Source of the DNA: Deltaproteobacteria bacterium
Lineage (GTDB): Bacteria; Desulfobacterota; Desulfuromonadia; Desulfuromonadales; BM103
Reading direction: 5' to 3'
DNA length: 49,929 nucleotides
Assembly: GCA_024636155.1 (NCBI GenBank)
Contig: JAGXHM010000047.1
Location: forward strand, 1 to 49,929
Of the stretch, positions 6,991 to 15,977 are shown one piece after another; position 1 is the first letter of the stretch, and every line of letters starts with the position of its first letter. The notes under the pieces are model-generated. The model was not told the origin of the DNA. It was given only the letters and a program-made list of their open reading frames with translations, and did not search any database. Position numbers and translations under genes: made by a program.

Positions 6991-8271
6991 TTACTTCAGG
7001 TACTCATCAAGTCCTCCCTGACCAGCCGCCTGAAGCATTTTAGGAGAGAACGCATTATCGTTAAAATCGGGGTTGTTCAAATTGGTACTGATGATATCAA
7101 TGTAAGTCGCCCGATTGCGTTGGAAATCAATGGCCTGGGTACAGAAGAAGGTAAGCCCCGGCTGACCGTTCTTGGCCACAGTCGGACTGTAGGTCTCACG
7201 CCAGAGACGCCAGAGGTTTCCCTTACGGTCATAGAGATCACTTTGATAAATGAAGGGGAATTCAGCATCCATGTAAAGAGTTTTTTTCGAGTAAGGATGC
7301 TCTTCGGGTGGAATAGCTTCAACAACGTAAACTTCCCGTGGTTCCCAGGTTACGTTGATCGGGTTCCAGTAGGGAGGAGACTGCTCTACGTAGTCGTTGT
7401 AATTGTGCTCAACTTTTGGATCGGGACCGGTAACCACTGCCAGAATCCAGCGTTTTTCGAGTAGCTTCCAGCTCTTGTACCAGAGAGGATAGGCATTGAC
7501 CGCCTGGTTATCGTCATTAAGCAGATCCATTTTCGGCTGCGGATCCATCCAGCTTTTGCCTCCGGCCACGCGACGGGTTCTTCTGATCGACTTGACATAA
7601 ACCCAAGCATCGTCGAGTTTACCGCTGCTGTACTGCTTGGTATAGATACCGAGCCCGGCCAGGTCGTAGGGTTTGGAAAGGGTCAGCAGATAACGAGCAT
7701 GCGCATCGTCGGTACCGATCCGGGCGTCACCACCGGTGGTGCGCCCTTCCATGAGCATCTTGGCGCTGATCGCCTCGAAACGATCGATGGTCCCTTTGTC
7801 GCCATCGACGATGGTGACATCCCCGGTGGCAATCCAGTTGTCACCCATGACAGGGTTGGCGTAATACTGATTCCAGGCCAACTTATAGCCCGCATCGGGG
7901 TCACTTACGTCCACATCCTGAAAGGGTATGCCAGCGGTATAGCCAGTGACCGTCTTGGTGCTGGCATCAAGCTTGGCCTGCCCGGCATACTTCTTGTTCG
8001 CCGCCAGGTAGGCCGGATCCAGCGTAAGCTGAGTCGTTTTTCCCAGCTTCATGGTCAAGTTGTAGTCCTTGATCCACATTTTCTGGCTATCAGTCAACAG
8101 ATCGCCGATTTTGATCCCCTGGAGGGTATCGTTTTCCAGAGACGCCAGATTGGCCTTGCTCAGCACGGTCCCTTCCGCAACCTCTTTAGCCAGAGCATTG
8201 CCGACAAGGGATCCTGCCAAAAGGATTAGAGCTGCCGATAGGCCTACCCTCTTAAATAACTGAATATACAT
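6991..8271 (-). CDS. DUF1329 protein, periplasmic lipid/hydrophobe-binding-like
   Basis: 426 aa with a signal peptide (LSAALILLAGSLVGNALA, cleavage near residue 28). The rest matches the DUF1329 pattern, a LolA/LppX-like half-barrel family: TGD-V-I repeats, EGRTTGGDARIGTDDAHARYLLTL, a charged SIRRTRR-AGGKSW segment, and the late PYSKKTLYMDAE-FPFIYQSDLYDRKGNLW. GGAGG lies 8 nt before the ATG. It is the last gene of a four-gene operon with DUF1302, RND and YCF48 genes, the set repeatedly found beside steroid, alkane and aromatic degradation genes. A role carrying hydrophobic substrates between the RND pump and the outer-membrane barrel is plausible but unproven. Confidence 0.8.
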   Translation of the reverse strand: MYIQLFKRVGLSAALILLAGSLVGNALAKEVAEGTVLSKANLASLENDTLQGIKIGDLLTDSQKMWIKDYNLTMKLGKTTQLTLDPAYLAANKKYAGQAKLDASTKTVTGYTAGIPFQDVDVSDPDAGYKLAWNQYYANPVMGDNWIATGDVTIVDGDKGTIDRFEAISAKMLMEGRTTGGDARIGTDDAHARYLLTLSKPYDLAGLGIYTKQYSSGKLDDAWVYVKSIRRTRRVAGGKSWMDPQPKMDLLNDDNQAVNAYPLWYKSWKLLEKRWILAVVTGPDPKVEHNYNDYVEQSPPYWNPINVTWEPREVYVVEAIPPEEHPYSKKTLYMDAEFPFIYQSDLYDRKGNLWRLWRETYSPTVAKNGQPGLTFFCTQAIDFQRNRATYIDIISTNLNNPDFNDNAFSPKMLQAAGQGGLDEYLK

Positions 8272-8329
8272 GTTTACTTCCTCCTCTGTGCTGGTGTGCT
8301 ATGTCTGTTGCCTTTAACCCGCATCCAAA

Positions 8330-9793
8330 CTAGAATTGATAAGTGACCCGGGTGAGGAACTGATCGCTGTTGTCAAATGAACCGAAGAGGGAAGCTCCGC
8401 CCGGAGTGTCGCTCTTGGTTCCTCCATAGAACAGGTCCGCTTCCAACTTGACCCGCCAGCTCGCACCGAACTGGAATTCTACGGAGGGTGCAATTACCCC
8501 ACCACCGTTACTGATATCATTTACTGTAACCAGCTGTCCGGTGATTGAATCAAACTTATACGGCAGGGTGAAGATCGAGGAGACCCAGGAGGTGTGCTCA
8601 TCCTCAGTCGTACCAAAGGCATTCGTAATCATTTCAGCAGCATCATAATTGTCAATGTAAGTATCGAAGACCTGCAGGGTGAACATGCTGGGACTGCTGG
8701 TGCCTAAGACATTCTGCAGACGAAAGTTGGTGTCGAGGCCGAACATGGTGCGCAGGGTGTCTTTCTTTACCAGCCCGCCAAAGTTGTCATTGAAGGGGTT
8801 CTCCGGGACGTAGGCCGCTTCAAAACGGTAAACCGAATCAATGAGAGGGATATAGCCACTCAGAGAACCACCGTAGATGTCGATTTCCGGAAAGATGAAT
8901 GCCAGACCGTATGGAGCCGACACTGAAGAAAAGAGCACCGGGTTCTGCGCCTGGGTATGATAGTAATTGAGGCTGTAGGCGAGGCCATCGTTCTCGCCGA
9001 GGGTGCCAGACCAGCGTGCGCCGTAATGGCCATCGTCCGTATCACCTTCGGGATTGTGGTAATCCATGGGAAAGGAGGGGAAGAACCCCTTATCGGCATT
9101 CAGATCAAAGCCTCTGCTGCCGTTCTGTGACCAGCGGCCACCGAACATATCGTAGCTGTTGCCAATGTCTTCCTCATCATCAAAACCAGGGCGCCAGAGC
9201 AGCTGTAGACCACCCTTCAATTCGGGCACGTCGATCTGGACGTTGGCCAGGATCAGAGGCTTGCGCCACTCTTCATTTTCTGGCTCCAGGAAAGAACGCC
9301 AGGTCTGGTCGTAACCGTGGACCACATCCAGCGCCTGGAAGAAATCGGTCTCACCCCAGACAACCTGTTGTTTACCAAGACGCAGTCTAACCCGCTCGCC
9401 AATAGGAATATCGAGGTAGAACTCGCGAAACTCCGCTTCGTCATACTCGTCCTGGAAGTCGCCCCTGCCGCCGGAAGCGGCAGCCGAGTCCTCCAGATCG
9501 CCGAGATAGCTGGTTATCTGTTCCTTGGATGCCCTGCCGATAACGGTCAAGGTCGCCGGCCCCAGATCTCCTCTCAACTGGCCAAGGAGGGTCAGTCGAT
9601 TCATGGACATTTCGTACTGATCATCGCCACTGGTTTCAGGAACATCCTTCAGGTTAAAGCTCATGTAATGGCGGAGATAGCCGTTGAACTCAAAGCTACC
9701 AATTTCCACCGCCTGTGCAGGACCAGGCAGTAGAGTCGAGCCGAAGCCAAGCATTGCCAACATTACCAACATAAATCTACACTTCAACATCAT
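8330..9793 (-). CDS. DUF1302 outer-membrane beta-barrel protein
   Basis: 487 aa. A signal peptide (LVMLAMLGFGSTLLPGPAQA) is followed by FNGYLRHYMSFNLKD and alternating strands, including VRLRLGKQQVVWGETDFFQALDVVHG, the DUF1302 signature. The chain ends in TRVTYQF; a terminal phenylalanine is the usual outer-membrane insertion signal. AAGGAGG lies 5 nt upstream of the first of two ATGs. It probably forms the outer-membrane channel of the envelope system with the adjacent DUF1329 and RND proteins. A second, diverged copy is at the right edge of the window. Confidence 0.8.
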   Translation of the reverse strand: MMLKCRFMLVMLAMLGFGSTLLPGPAQAVEIGSFEFNGYLRHYMSFNLKDVPETSGDDQYEMSMNRLTLLGQLRGDLGPATLTVIGRASKEQITSYLGDLEDSAAASGGRGDFQDEYDEAEFREFYLDIPIGERVRLRLGKQQVVWGETDFFQALDVVHGYDQTWRSFLEPENEEWRKPLILANVQIDVPELKGGLQLLWRPGFDDEEDIGNSYDMFGGRWSQNGSRGFDLNADKGFFPSFPMDYHNPEGDTDDGHYGARWSGTLGENDGLAYSLNYYHTQAQNPVLFSSVSAPYGLAFIFPEIDIYGGSLSGYIPLIDSVYRFEAAYVPENPFNDNFGGLVKKDTLRTMFGLDTNFRLQNVLGTSSPSMFTLQVFDTYIDNYDAAEMITNAFGTTEDEHTSWVSSIFTLPYKFDSITGQLVTVNDISNGGGVIAPSVEFQFGASWRVKLEADLFYGGTKSDTPGGASLFGSFDNSDQFLTRVTYQF

Positions 9794-9848
9794 GTATTCC
9801 TCCTTTTCCTCTTATGTTTTGGACTGATGGAATATGCAGCTCACCTCC

Positions 9849-12251
9849 CTACATACCGCCAGACCTTTCCGTGATAACGCCATCGACCAAGGAAACTGAC
9901 TCTGATTCAAACTCATTCCCATGCTTTTCGCTCACGTTGCCAAGGATAAAGCGAGGTTTAAAAAGATAGATCATGGACGGAATGACAAGCAGAGCACTAA
10001 TCGCCGAAACAGTCATCCAGACTGCGATCAACAGACCCATTTCGGCTTGGAAGCGAAGAGATGAAAAGAAGTACCAGAAAACCACTGAAGCGATCATGGT
10101 CGCCGCTGTGATCAGCACCCCTCTGCCGGCGGTCAATAGACCAAAGTTGATACTTTCGGAAAGGTCTCCCGTGTTCTCGTAGCCCTCCTTGATTCTGTCC
10201 GAAATATAGAAGGCGTAGTCCACACCTAACCCGATACCCAACGCAGCCACCGGTAAGGTGTTGATGTTGAGGCCAATGTTGGTCAAGCTCATGAAACTGA
10301 AGGTTATGGTGTTGGAGAGCAGGACCATCGGTAGAAAAAAGAGACCGGCCTGGGTCGTGCGATAGGCAATGATACAGAAGATAAACAGCAGTAAAAGGGC
10401 AAGGGCGATACTCTGAATCTGCCCCGACAATATCACTTCATTAACGGCCGCAAGTACACCGACCAAGCCACCAGCAAGACGGTACGAAGCGCCGTTCATA
10501 GGGTTTGCTACCGCAAAGTCATTAATGGCCTGAATCGCTTTGCGAATGGTGTCCCCTTTGTGATCACGGAACATCATCATCACCGAGCCGTTCTGGTACT
10601 TATTGTCAGTAAAGCGATCGATATCGCCTGGATCCGATCCAGTCAGGGCGAAGAAGAGCATCTCCCCATTGATGAGTGCATCGTCGCCGAGCTTGAAGTA
10701 GCGCGGGTTGCCCTCTCGGAGGATCATATTGACTGGCCTGATCACGTCCGCCAGCGAAACCGTCCCTCCGATCTCAGGCTGCGCCTCGATGTATTGCTGG
10801 AACCGGGAGATGTTTTCGAGGACCTCAGGCTCCTTGAGTGCGTTCTCCTTTTCACCGGCGACGACCAAGAACATCCTGTCACTACCAGGAAAGCGGGAAT
10901 TGATGGCAGAATCGTCCTGATTGTACTTAGACTCCGGCCAGAGTATTGGCGATCCAGCGTTTGAATCCCCGACAGTAATATCCTTGGCGAAATACCCTGA
11001 CACCAGCAAGACAGCTAAACTAACCACCAGGATAAGAGTGGCCATGCTCCGACTGGTTGAAAGTCGGCCACAGCACCGCAGCACAGCCTTCATCAGCGGA
11101 TTGATAGTCCAGGGGATAACCCTCTTTTCGTGGTGGGCATCACACCAGGAAAGCATGACGGGGATCATGACTATGGTGCAAATAACCATCGCACCAATCC
11201 ACATGGCGCCGATAATGGCCGCCTTTTTCAGTAGCGGAATCGGCGTCATGGCCACGACCAGCATGGCCCCCATGTCGGTTGCAAGTCCCAGCATTCCAGG
11301 CCTGAACAGCTTCGTCAGGGCGACCCGAGCAGCGTCACGGGCCTCAAGGCCCGCAACTCTTTCGGTATTAAAGGCGGCATTGAGCTGCACCGCATGAGAA
11401 ATGGCTCGAGCCGAGATAATAAAGATGATGACAATAGCAAGCGGATCGAGGTTGTAGCCCAGCAACTTCATGACTCCGAAGATCCAGATACCAGAGACCA
11501 GCCCGGAAATCAGCGGTAGCAACATCCCCCGCAACGTCCCCTTACTGATGAGCAGTATCAGTGCGATCACTCCGATAATCAGAAATACGATATTTAAAGT
11601 TTCTGGCAAATATTCGAAGATCAGACCGGCCAGAATAGGTTGACCGACAACCTTGATATTGATGCTTGGACTGCTTGCTCTGTCGATAACTTCTCTAATC
11701 TGGGGCAGTACTTTCTCGTAGTCGATCAACCTGTCGATAAAATCCACAGTAATCAGCGCCGACTTTTGATCGTAGGAGACATAACTGCCATAAACCATGG
11801 GGTTGGAAATAACATCCTTCCTTACTTTATCGATTTCATCCTGACCTTCCGGCAATTCGGGCCACATGATTGGCAGAGACTCAATCCCGATATTTGAGGA
11901 AATTACATTTTTGAGCTTCTTCGAGGCTAACGAAACTATTTGAAACTGATTGACAGCATCCACATACTGGAGGTCGTCGGTGATCTGTTTTATCGTTCCA
12001 AGGGTTTCGAGATTGAAGATATCACCCTCTTTCGGCTCAACCATGATGGTAACAACGTTGGCGCCGCCAAAGGTATTTTTGAATTCTTCGTTGGTCTGCA
12101 CATAGGGATGATCGCTTGGCTGCAAGTCGGTAAAGATGGTCTTCACTTCCACCTGCACAGCAAAATAACCGAGAACCAGCGTCACCAGCGCGATGATCGC
12201 CAGCACCGAGCGCCGCCAATCTATACAGAAATCTGCAATCCAATTAGCCAT
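9849..12251 (-). CDS. RND/MMPL-family inner-membrane transporter
   Basis: 800 aa. The layout is that of the HAE3/MMPL branch: a first membrane helix (residues ~15-35), a periplasmic loop, five or six helices around residues 215-390 with GTLRGMLLPLISGLVSG, then the same arrangement repeated (helix near 405, loop, helix group 625-770 with GIGLGVDYAFYISDRIKEG). It lacks the longer loops of tripartite drug pumps. The ATG at 12251 overlaps the end of the YCF48 gene by 8 bp and has GGGAG 8 nt upstream; the longer frame to 12335 lies inside that gene. Operon context suggests transport of hydrophobic compounds, direction unknown. Confidence 0.85.
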   Translation of the reverse strand: MANWIADFCIDWRRSVLAIIALVTLVLGYFAVQVEVKTIFTDLQPSDHPYVQTNEEFKNTFGGANVVTIMVEPKEGDIFNLETLGTIKQITDDLQYVDAVNQFQIVSLASKKLKNVISSNIGIESLPIMWPELPEGQDEIDKVRKDVISNPMVYGSYVSYDQKSALITVDFIDRLIDYEKVLPQIREVIDRASSPSINIKVVGQPILAGLIFEYLPETLNIVFLIIGVIALILLISKGTLRGMLLPLISGLVSGIWIFGVMKLLGYNLDPLAIVIIFIISARAISHAVQLNAAFNTERVAGLEARDAARVALTKLFRPGMLGLATDMGAMLVVAMTPIPLLKKAAIIGAMWIGAMVICTIVMIPVMLSWCDAHHEKRVIPWTINPLMKAVLRCCGRLSTSRSMATLILVVSLAVLLVSGYFAKDITVGDSNAGSPILWPESKYNQDDSAINSRFPGSDRMFLVVAGEKENALKEPEVLENISRFQQYIEAQPEIGGTVSLADVIRPVNMILREGNPRYFKLGDDALINGEMLFFALTGSDPGDIDRFTDNKYQNGSVMMMFRDHKGDTIRKAIQAINDFAVANPMNGASYRLAGGLVGVLAAVNEVILSGQIQSIALALLLLFIFCIIAYRTTQAGLFFLPMVLLSNTITFSFMSLTNIGLNINTLPVAALGIGLGVDYAFYISDRIKEGYENTGDLSESINFGLLTAGRGVLITAATMIASVVFWYFFSSLRFQAEMGLLIAVWMTVSAISALLVIPSMIYLFKPRFILGNVSEKHGNEFESESVSLVDGVITERSGGM

Positions 12252-13281
12252 CGTTATTACTCCCGTCCTTATAGTCTCTGCGGCCAGGCTCGAAAGGCGT
12301 CCAATTCCCTGCGGAATACACACCAGCACCGGCACCGGAGATGAAATAGGAACGTCCCACGCGGGTTATCCCTGTGTACCAGCCAAAGTTCTGAGGAGCT
12401 ATTTTATTGACACTCCACTCAACGCCCTGTGCATCGGATGACAGGATCATCCCTGCGTCGCCGACGGCATGGTAGCTACTCCCGTCCCACAGCAGCCCAT
12501 ACAGATGAGTCTCGGCTCCAGATTCTGCTAATTGCCAGTTTTGCCCGCCATCGGCAGTCACCAGTATCGTCCCAGACAACCCGACAATGGCTCCATGGGT
12601 ATCATCAGAAAAATCAATAGCATTAAGACTTGCTTCGGTAGGAACTGCTATCAGATCCCAGGTTTCCCCGTTATCTCTGGAAGACTTAACCTTACCGAAC
12701 TCCCCGACTACCCAGACGCTGCTGTCCGGGGCTACCGTAACATCGTTCCACGACACGTCTGTTTCAGGATGCGTCATGTGCCAAGTATTACCCCGGTCAT
12801 CACTGGCAAGCACCGTTCCCATACTACCGACAACCCAGGCACGATGAGTATCAGGGTCAATGGTTGCGCTCAGCAATTGTTCACCATACGGGTAAGCTGG
12901 CACCTCGACCTTATTCCATACCTGCCCCGCATCTACGGTAATCAGAACAGTATCCTTATCACCGATAGCCAACATCGACTGTTGATCCCAGGCGACAATT
13001 GCCTGCAAATGAGTCCGCACAGGTGTATCCTGAATCTCCCAGGTAACACCGCCGTCATCCGTGCGAATGATTTTGCCATAACTGCCAACGACACAAATCG
13101 ACTGGCCCTTCTCATCAAGAGACGCTGCGGAATAAAAAGCGTCCCTGCGTTCGAAAGGAAACCTCTCGACTTTCTTCACATGGACAACGGGCGTAACAAA
13201 AAAAGCCGCCCAGAAAAGTCCGCAAACAATCACCAACGACAACACAACCTCTGCAACATAGATAAAAATATTTCTGTTCAA
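12244..13281 (-). CDS. YCF48/BNR-repeat beta-propeller protein, membrane anchored
   Basis: 345 aa. One N-terminal membrane helix (residues 6-31) is followed by about six repeats of a beta-propeller blade with the pattern G-x-I-x-(R/S)-T/S-D-D-G-G-x-T-W, for example IRTDDGGVTWE, ASDDRGNTWH and SSRDNGETWD. This is the YCF48 (photosystem II stability factor Hcf136-like) family, which in non-photosynthetic bacteria is found with RND/DUF1329 genes. Start is a TTG with GTGAGG about 5 nt upstream. First gene of the envelope operon; probably a periplasmic assembly scaffold for the RND protein. Confidence 0.8.
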   Translation of the reverse strand: MNRNIFIYVAEVVLSLVIVCGLFWAAFFVTPVVHVKKVERFPFERRDAFYSAASLDEKGQSICVVGSYGKIIRTDDGGVTWEIQDTPVRTHLQAIVAWDQQSMLAIGDKDTVLITVDAGQVWNKVEVPAYPYGEQLLSATIDPDTHRAWVVGSMGTVLASDDRGNTWHMTHPETDVSWNDVTVAPDSSVWVVGEFGKVKSSRDNGETWDLIAVPTEASLNAIDFSDDTHGAIVGLSGTILVTADGGQNWQLAESGAETHLYGLLWDGSSYHAVGDAGMILSSDAQGVEWSVNKIAPQNFGWYTGITRVGRSYFISGAGAGVYSAGNWTPFEPGRRDYKDGSNNDG

Positions 13282-13476
13282 AACAGCCTCACTCTCTTTT
13301 GCCCAATTCAGGCAACATGTCTCTCAGCAGAAACCGGACCCCTATCAACCACTGGTTATGCGACCTCTTTGGGTCGAATATCGCACGACCCATCACCCCT
13401 TATTCCTCCTTCTTTCAGAACAGAAAAAACTGCCCTGTTTCACGGAAAGGACGACTTCAAGGTTTTCTTTAAAACA

Positions 13477-13505
13477 ATGTTATTACTCTGACATAGCGCT
13501 GTCAA
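13477..13505 (-). promoter_or_regulatory. Promoter of the envelope operon
   Basis: Minus strand TTGACA (13500-13505), 17-nt spacer, TAACAT (13477-13482), about 190 nt before the YCF48 start. Just upstream, 13515-13528 reads TATATTTTAGTACT, a degenerate match (about 8 of 10) to the window operator, so control by the same regulator is possible but weakly supported. Confidence 0.5.
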
Positions 13506-13883
13506 TATAATTTATATATTTTAGTACTTCTTTGCGTCTTTATTGGAAAGAAGGGCCTTATCGTCTCACTAAAAAACCATTAAGTACCGATAAAGTTACT
13601 TTCTAGAGATTCCATTTAATGATTTTCTTTATTTTTTTCAGTTACTTGAAAATTTTGACCAAAAGTGTCTGCTATCTATAGATCCGTCACCGCACCTGCC
13701 ACCACAAGAGGCTACGATTAAAATCTGCATAATTATTTTATTCCAATCCTTACTTCCTAACGGTTCCATCTATGACTGAATAATATCCTTTAAAAAACAA
13801 AGTTTCACAATTTACCAGCTTAACTTGCAGAAAATCGCTGCCATTTTCGCAAACAGGATCAAGAACAAGCAGCACCCTACTAA

Positions 13884-13914
13884 CAAAAAAAGGCAGCACT
13901 TAGAAGTGCTGCCT
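13884..13914 (-). terminator. Terminator of the pad operon
   Basis: A perfect 11-bp stem (AGGCAGCACTT, 2-nt loop, AAGTGCTGCCT) at 13891-13914 is followed on the minus strand by seven T. It lies 33 nt after the padI stop. Confidence 0.9.
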
Positions 13915-13946
13915 TGGACGAAGCAGATTATCCCATAATTCACCTG

Positions 13947-14813
13947 TCAAAATTTCTTCTGTAGTCTTTCCCAGCTGTGATCAACTTCAGCCTGGATAAG
14001 TTCAATATCTTCAGCCAACAAATGCCGATATCGTTTTTGCGTTGTGACATAATCGGCAACGGAAAGACCATTTGGTCCATAATTCAAGGTATACGATTCT
14101 CCGTTTTCCACTTCGTAGAGAGGATACATACCCGACTGAACAGCTAAACGGGAGGTTTTAGGGCCAGCACTATCCGGAATCCCCCACCCTGCCAGGCAAG
14201 GGGTCAGGATATTGATAAATCTCAAGCCACCCTTGATCTCCATCGCCCGCTTCACCTTACGAGCAAGGTCATCCGGATAACCGGTGGTCGCGGTTGCCAT
14301 ATAGGGGATATTATGAGCAACCATAATTTCCGGCACATTTTTTTTCGGAGAGAGCTTTCCTGCAGGAGTCGATGTGGTAAACGCCATCGAAGGTGTTGCC
14401 GAACTTTTCTGGGTACCGGTGTTCATGTACCCTTCATTGTCGAGACAGATATAGATGATATCTTCGTTTCTCTCGGCAGCAGCCGACAGAGCCTGAAAAC
14501 CGATATCATAGGTACCGCCGTCACCCGCAATGGCGACAACGTTCGTGTGATTGTTGCCTTTTGAGATCAGAGCCCTTTTAATGCCGGCAGCCGATGCGGC
14601 ACTCGCCTCCAGGGTTGTCTGGTAGACAGGAATACTCATCGAACTGAGTGGCTGCGGCCCGGAAATTATTGCAATACAGGAGGGGGGTACCACTGCAATA
14701 GCATCTTTGCCGAGTGTATTGAGAATAAACCGGAGCGCCAAAGCTTCACTGCACCCTGGGCAGGCAGCATGTCCGGAATTAAAAACTTTTTCTTCGTTTA
14801 TTTCATAACCCAT
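13947..14813 (-). CDS. padI: Phenylglyoxylate oxidoreductase beta subunit (TPP-binding)
   Basis: 288 aa, the size of 2-oxoacid:ferredoxin oxidoreductase beta chains. The thiamine diphosphate motif is at about residues 95-125 (GDGGTYDIGFQAL through NEGYMNTG), and CPGC near residue 19 supplies cluster cysteines. Together with PadG, PadE and PadHF it would convert phenylglyoxylate, CoA and an electron acceptor to benzoyl-CoA and CO2. It is the last gene of the operon, 6 bp after padG, and is followed by a perfect terminator. Sequence alone does not separate it from pyruvate or indolepyruvate enzymes; the neighbouring PadBCD set makes phenylglyoxylate the best substrate. Confidence 0.8.
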   Translation of the reverse strand: MGYEINEEKVFNSGHAACPGCSEALALRFILNTLGKDAIAVVPPSCIAIISGPQPLSSMSIPVYQTTLEASAASAAGIKRALISKGNNHTNVVAIAGDGGTYDIGFQALSAAAERNEDIIYICLDNEGYMNTGTQKSSATPSMAFTTSTPAGKLSPKKNVPEIMVAHNIPYMATATTGYPDDLARKVKRAMEIKGGLRFINILTPCLAGWGIPDSAGPKTSRLAVQSGMYPLYEVENGESYTLNYGPNGLSVADYVTTQKRYRHLLAEDIELIQAEVDHSWERLQKKF

Positions 14814-14819
14814 TTATCT

Positions 14820-15977
14820 TCACCCTTTCCAGACCGAGTGGGCCACGGGTTTTTCTCCCATGGCAGAGTGGACCATCTCCTTGATATTGGCAGGAGAGAT
14901 GTTTGTTCCGCCAACTCCAGCCAGGTATCCGTGAATTTCCGGAGCCCCTTCCAGTCCATACAGAGCAGCTTTAAGTTCCTGGTAGAGGATGCCACCTGTT
15001 CCCGGTGCATAGTTGCGGTCCAGAACCATCAATTTGGGAATACCACTCAGAATTTCACGGACATCAGCAACCGGAAAAGGTCTGAACAGCTTGATCTTGA
15101 GCAGTCCTACTGGCAGCCCCTCTGATCGCAGCTCATCAACAGCATCCCGAGCGGTTCCGGTCATGCTCCCCATGGTTACGATGATAAACTCAGCACCTTC
15201 ACAACGATATTGCTCGTGAATGCCATAGCCTCTACCAACCAACTCTTCCAGCTCTTGGTCAGCTTTTTTAGCAACGTCAAGAACCCGCTCCATAGCATCA
15301 CCCATATCCCGGCGATGGTTCTGAAACATGATCTGGGAAACAGTATTCCCCCATGATTCGCCGATCTGCGGGTCGAGCCGGTGAGGAGGGTTGAATTCAG
15401 GCAAGTACGCGTCAACCTGATCCTGGGTGGCAATCTCAACCGCCTCCATGGAGTGTGAGACGTAGAATGCCTCATGGATGACCATGGTGGGCAGCAAGAT
15501 CTGCTCCGCAACCCGAAAGGCCTGCAAGGTGGTGTCATGTGATTCCTGGCCATTTTCACAGTAATACTGAATCCAACCGGTATCTCTTTGCGCAAGGCTG
15601 TCTGTTTGGTCGGGCCAGAATCCCCAGGGAGAGCCTAGTGTCCGATTGACATTAAACATGACGATCGGGGCACGCGCACCGGCCGCATAATGAAGCATCT
15701 CGTGCATCAGTAGCAGCCCCTGTGAAGCCGTTGCAGTAAAGACCCTGACTCCGGTCAAAGAAGCGGTGATCGCTGCGGCCATGGCGGAATGCTCCGATTC
15801 CATGGTCATGATCTCGCCAGTCATCTCGCCGGCAGCGTGGAACTCGGTGATCAACTCGAGAATCGGCGTCTGTGGAGTAATGGGATAGACAGGCATCACG
15901 TTCGGCTTGACCAGCTTGACCGCATGCGAGACAGCATGATTGCCGCTAAGAAGCAGTCTATTGCTATCTGCTTTCAT
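14820..15977 (-). CDS. padG: Phenylglyoxylate oxidoreductase alpha subunit
   Basis: 385 aa. It has the alpha-chain pyrimidine-binding domain (VYPITPQTPILELI near residue 32, ESEHSAMAAAITASLTGVRVFTATASQGL near residues 63-90) and the domain II segment MGSMTGTARDAVDELRSEG plus KIKLFRPFP. This is the standard alpha subunit of pyruvate-type ferredoxin oxidoreductases. The ATG at 15977 overlaps the padHF stop as ATGA, so the two are translationally coupled; upstream codons in the longer frame belong to padHF. Role and substrate follow from the operon. Confidence 0.8.
   Translation of the reverse strand: MKADSNRLLLSGNHAVSHAVKLVKPNVMPVYPITPQTPILELITEFHAAGEMTGEIMTMESEHSAMAAAITASLTGVRVFTATASQGLLLMHEMLHYAAGARAPIVMFNVNRTLGSPWGFWPDQTDSLAQRDTGWIQYYCENGQESHDTTLQAFRVAEQILLPTMVIHEAFYVSHSMEAVEIATQDQVDAYLPEFNPPHRLDPQIGESWGNTVSQIMFQNHRRDMGDAMERVLDVAKKADQELEELVGRGYGIHEQYRCEGAEFIIVTMGSMTGTARDAVDELRSEGLPVGLLKIKLFRPFPVADVREILSGIPKLMVLDRNYAPGTGGILYQELKAALYGLEGAPEIHGYLAGVGGTNISPANIKEMVHSAMGEKPVAHSVWKG

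Larger units (their letters stand above)
13282..13946. other. Gene-free region between the pad and envelope operons
   Basis: It holds the pad terminator (13884-13914), the envelope-operon promoter (13477-13505) and a weak operator-like site (13515-13528). The remaining AT-rich 350 bp shows no gene or repeat to me. Confidence 0.55.

Noticed and set aside
12532-13491. 319-codon plus-strand frame opposite the YCF48 gene
   Set aside because: It is antisense to a clear beta-propeller gene, with no family features and no ribosome site.
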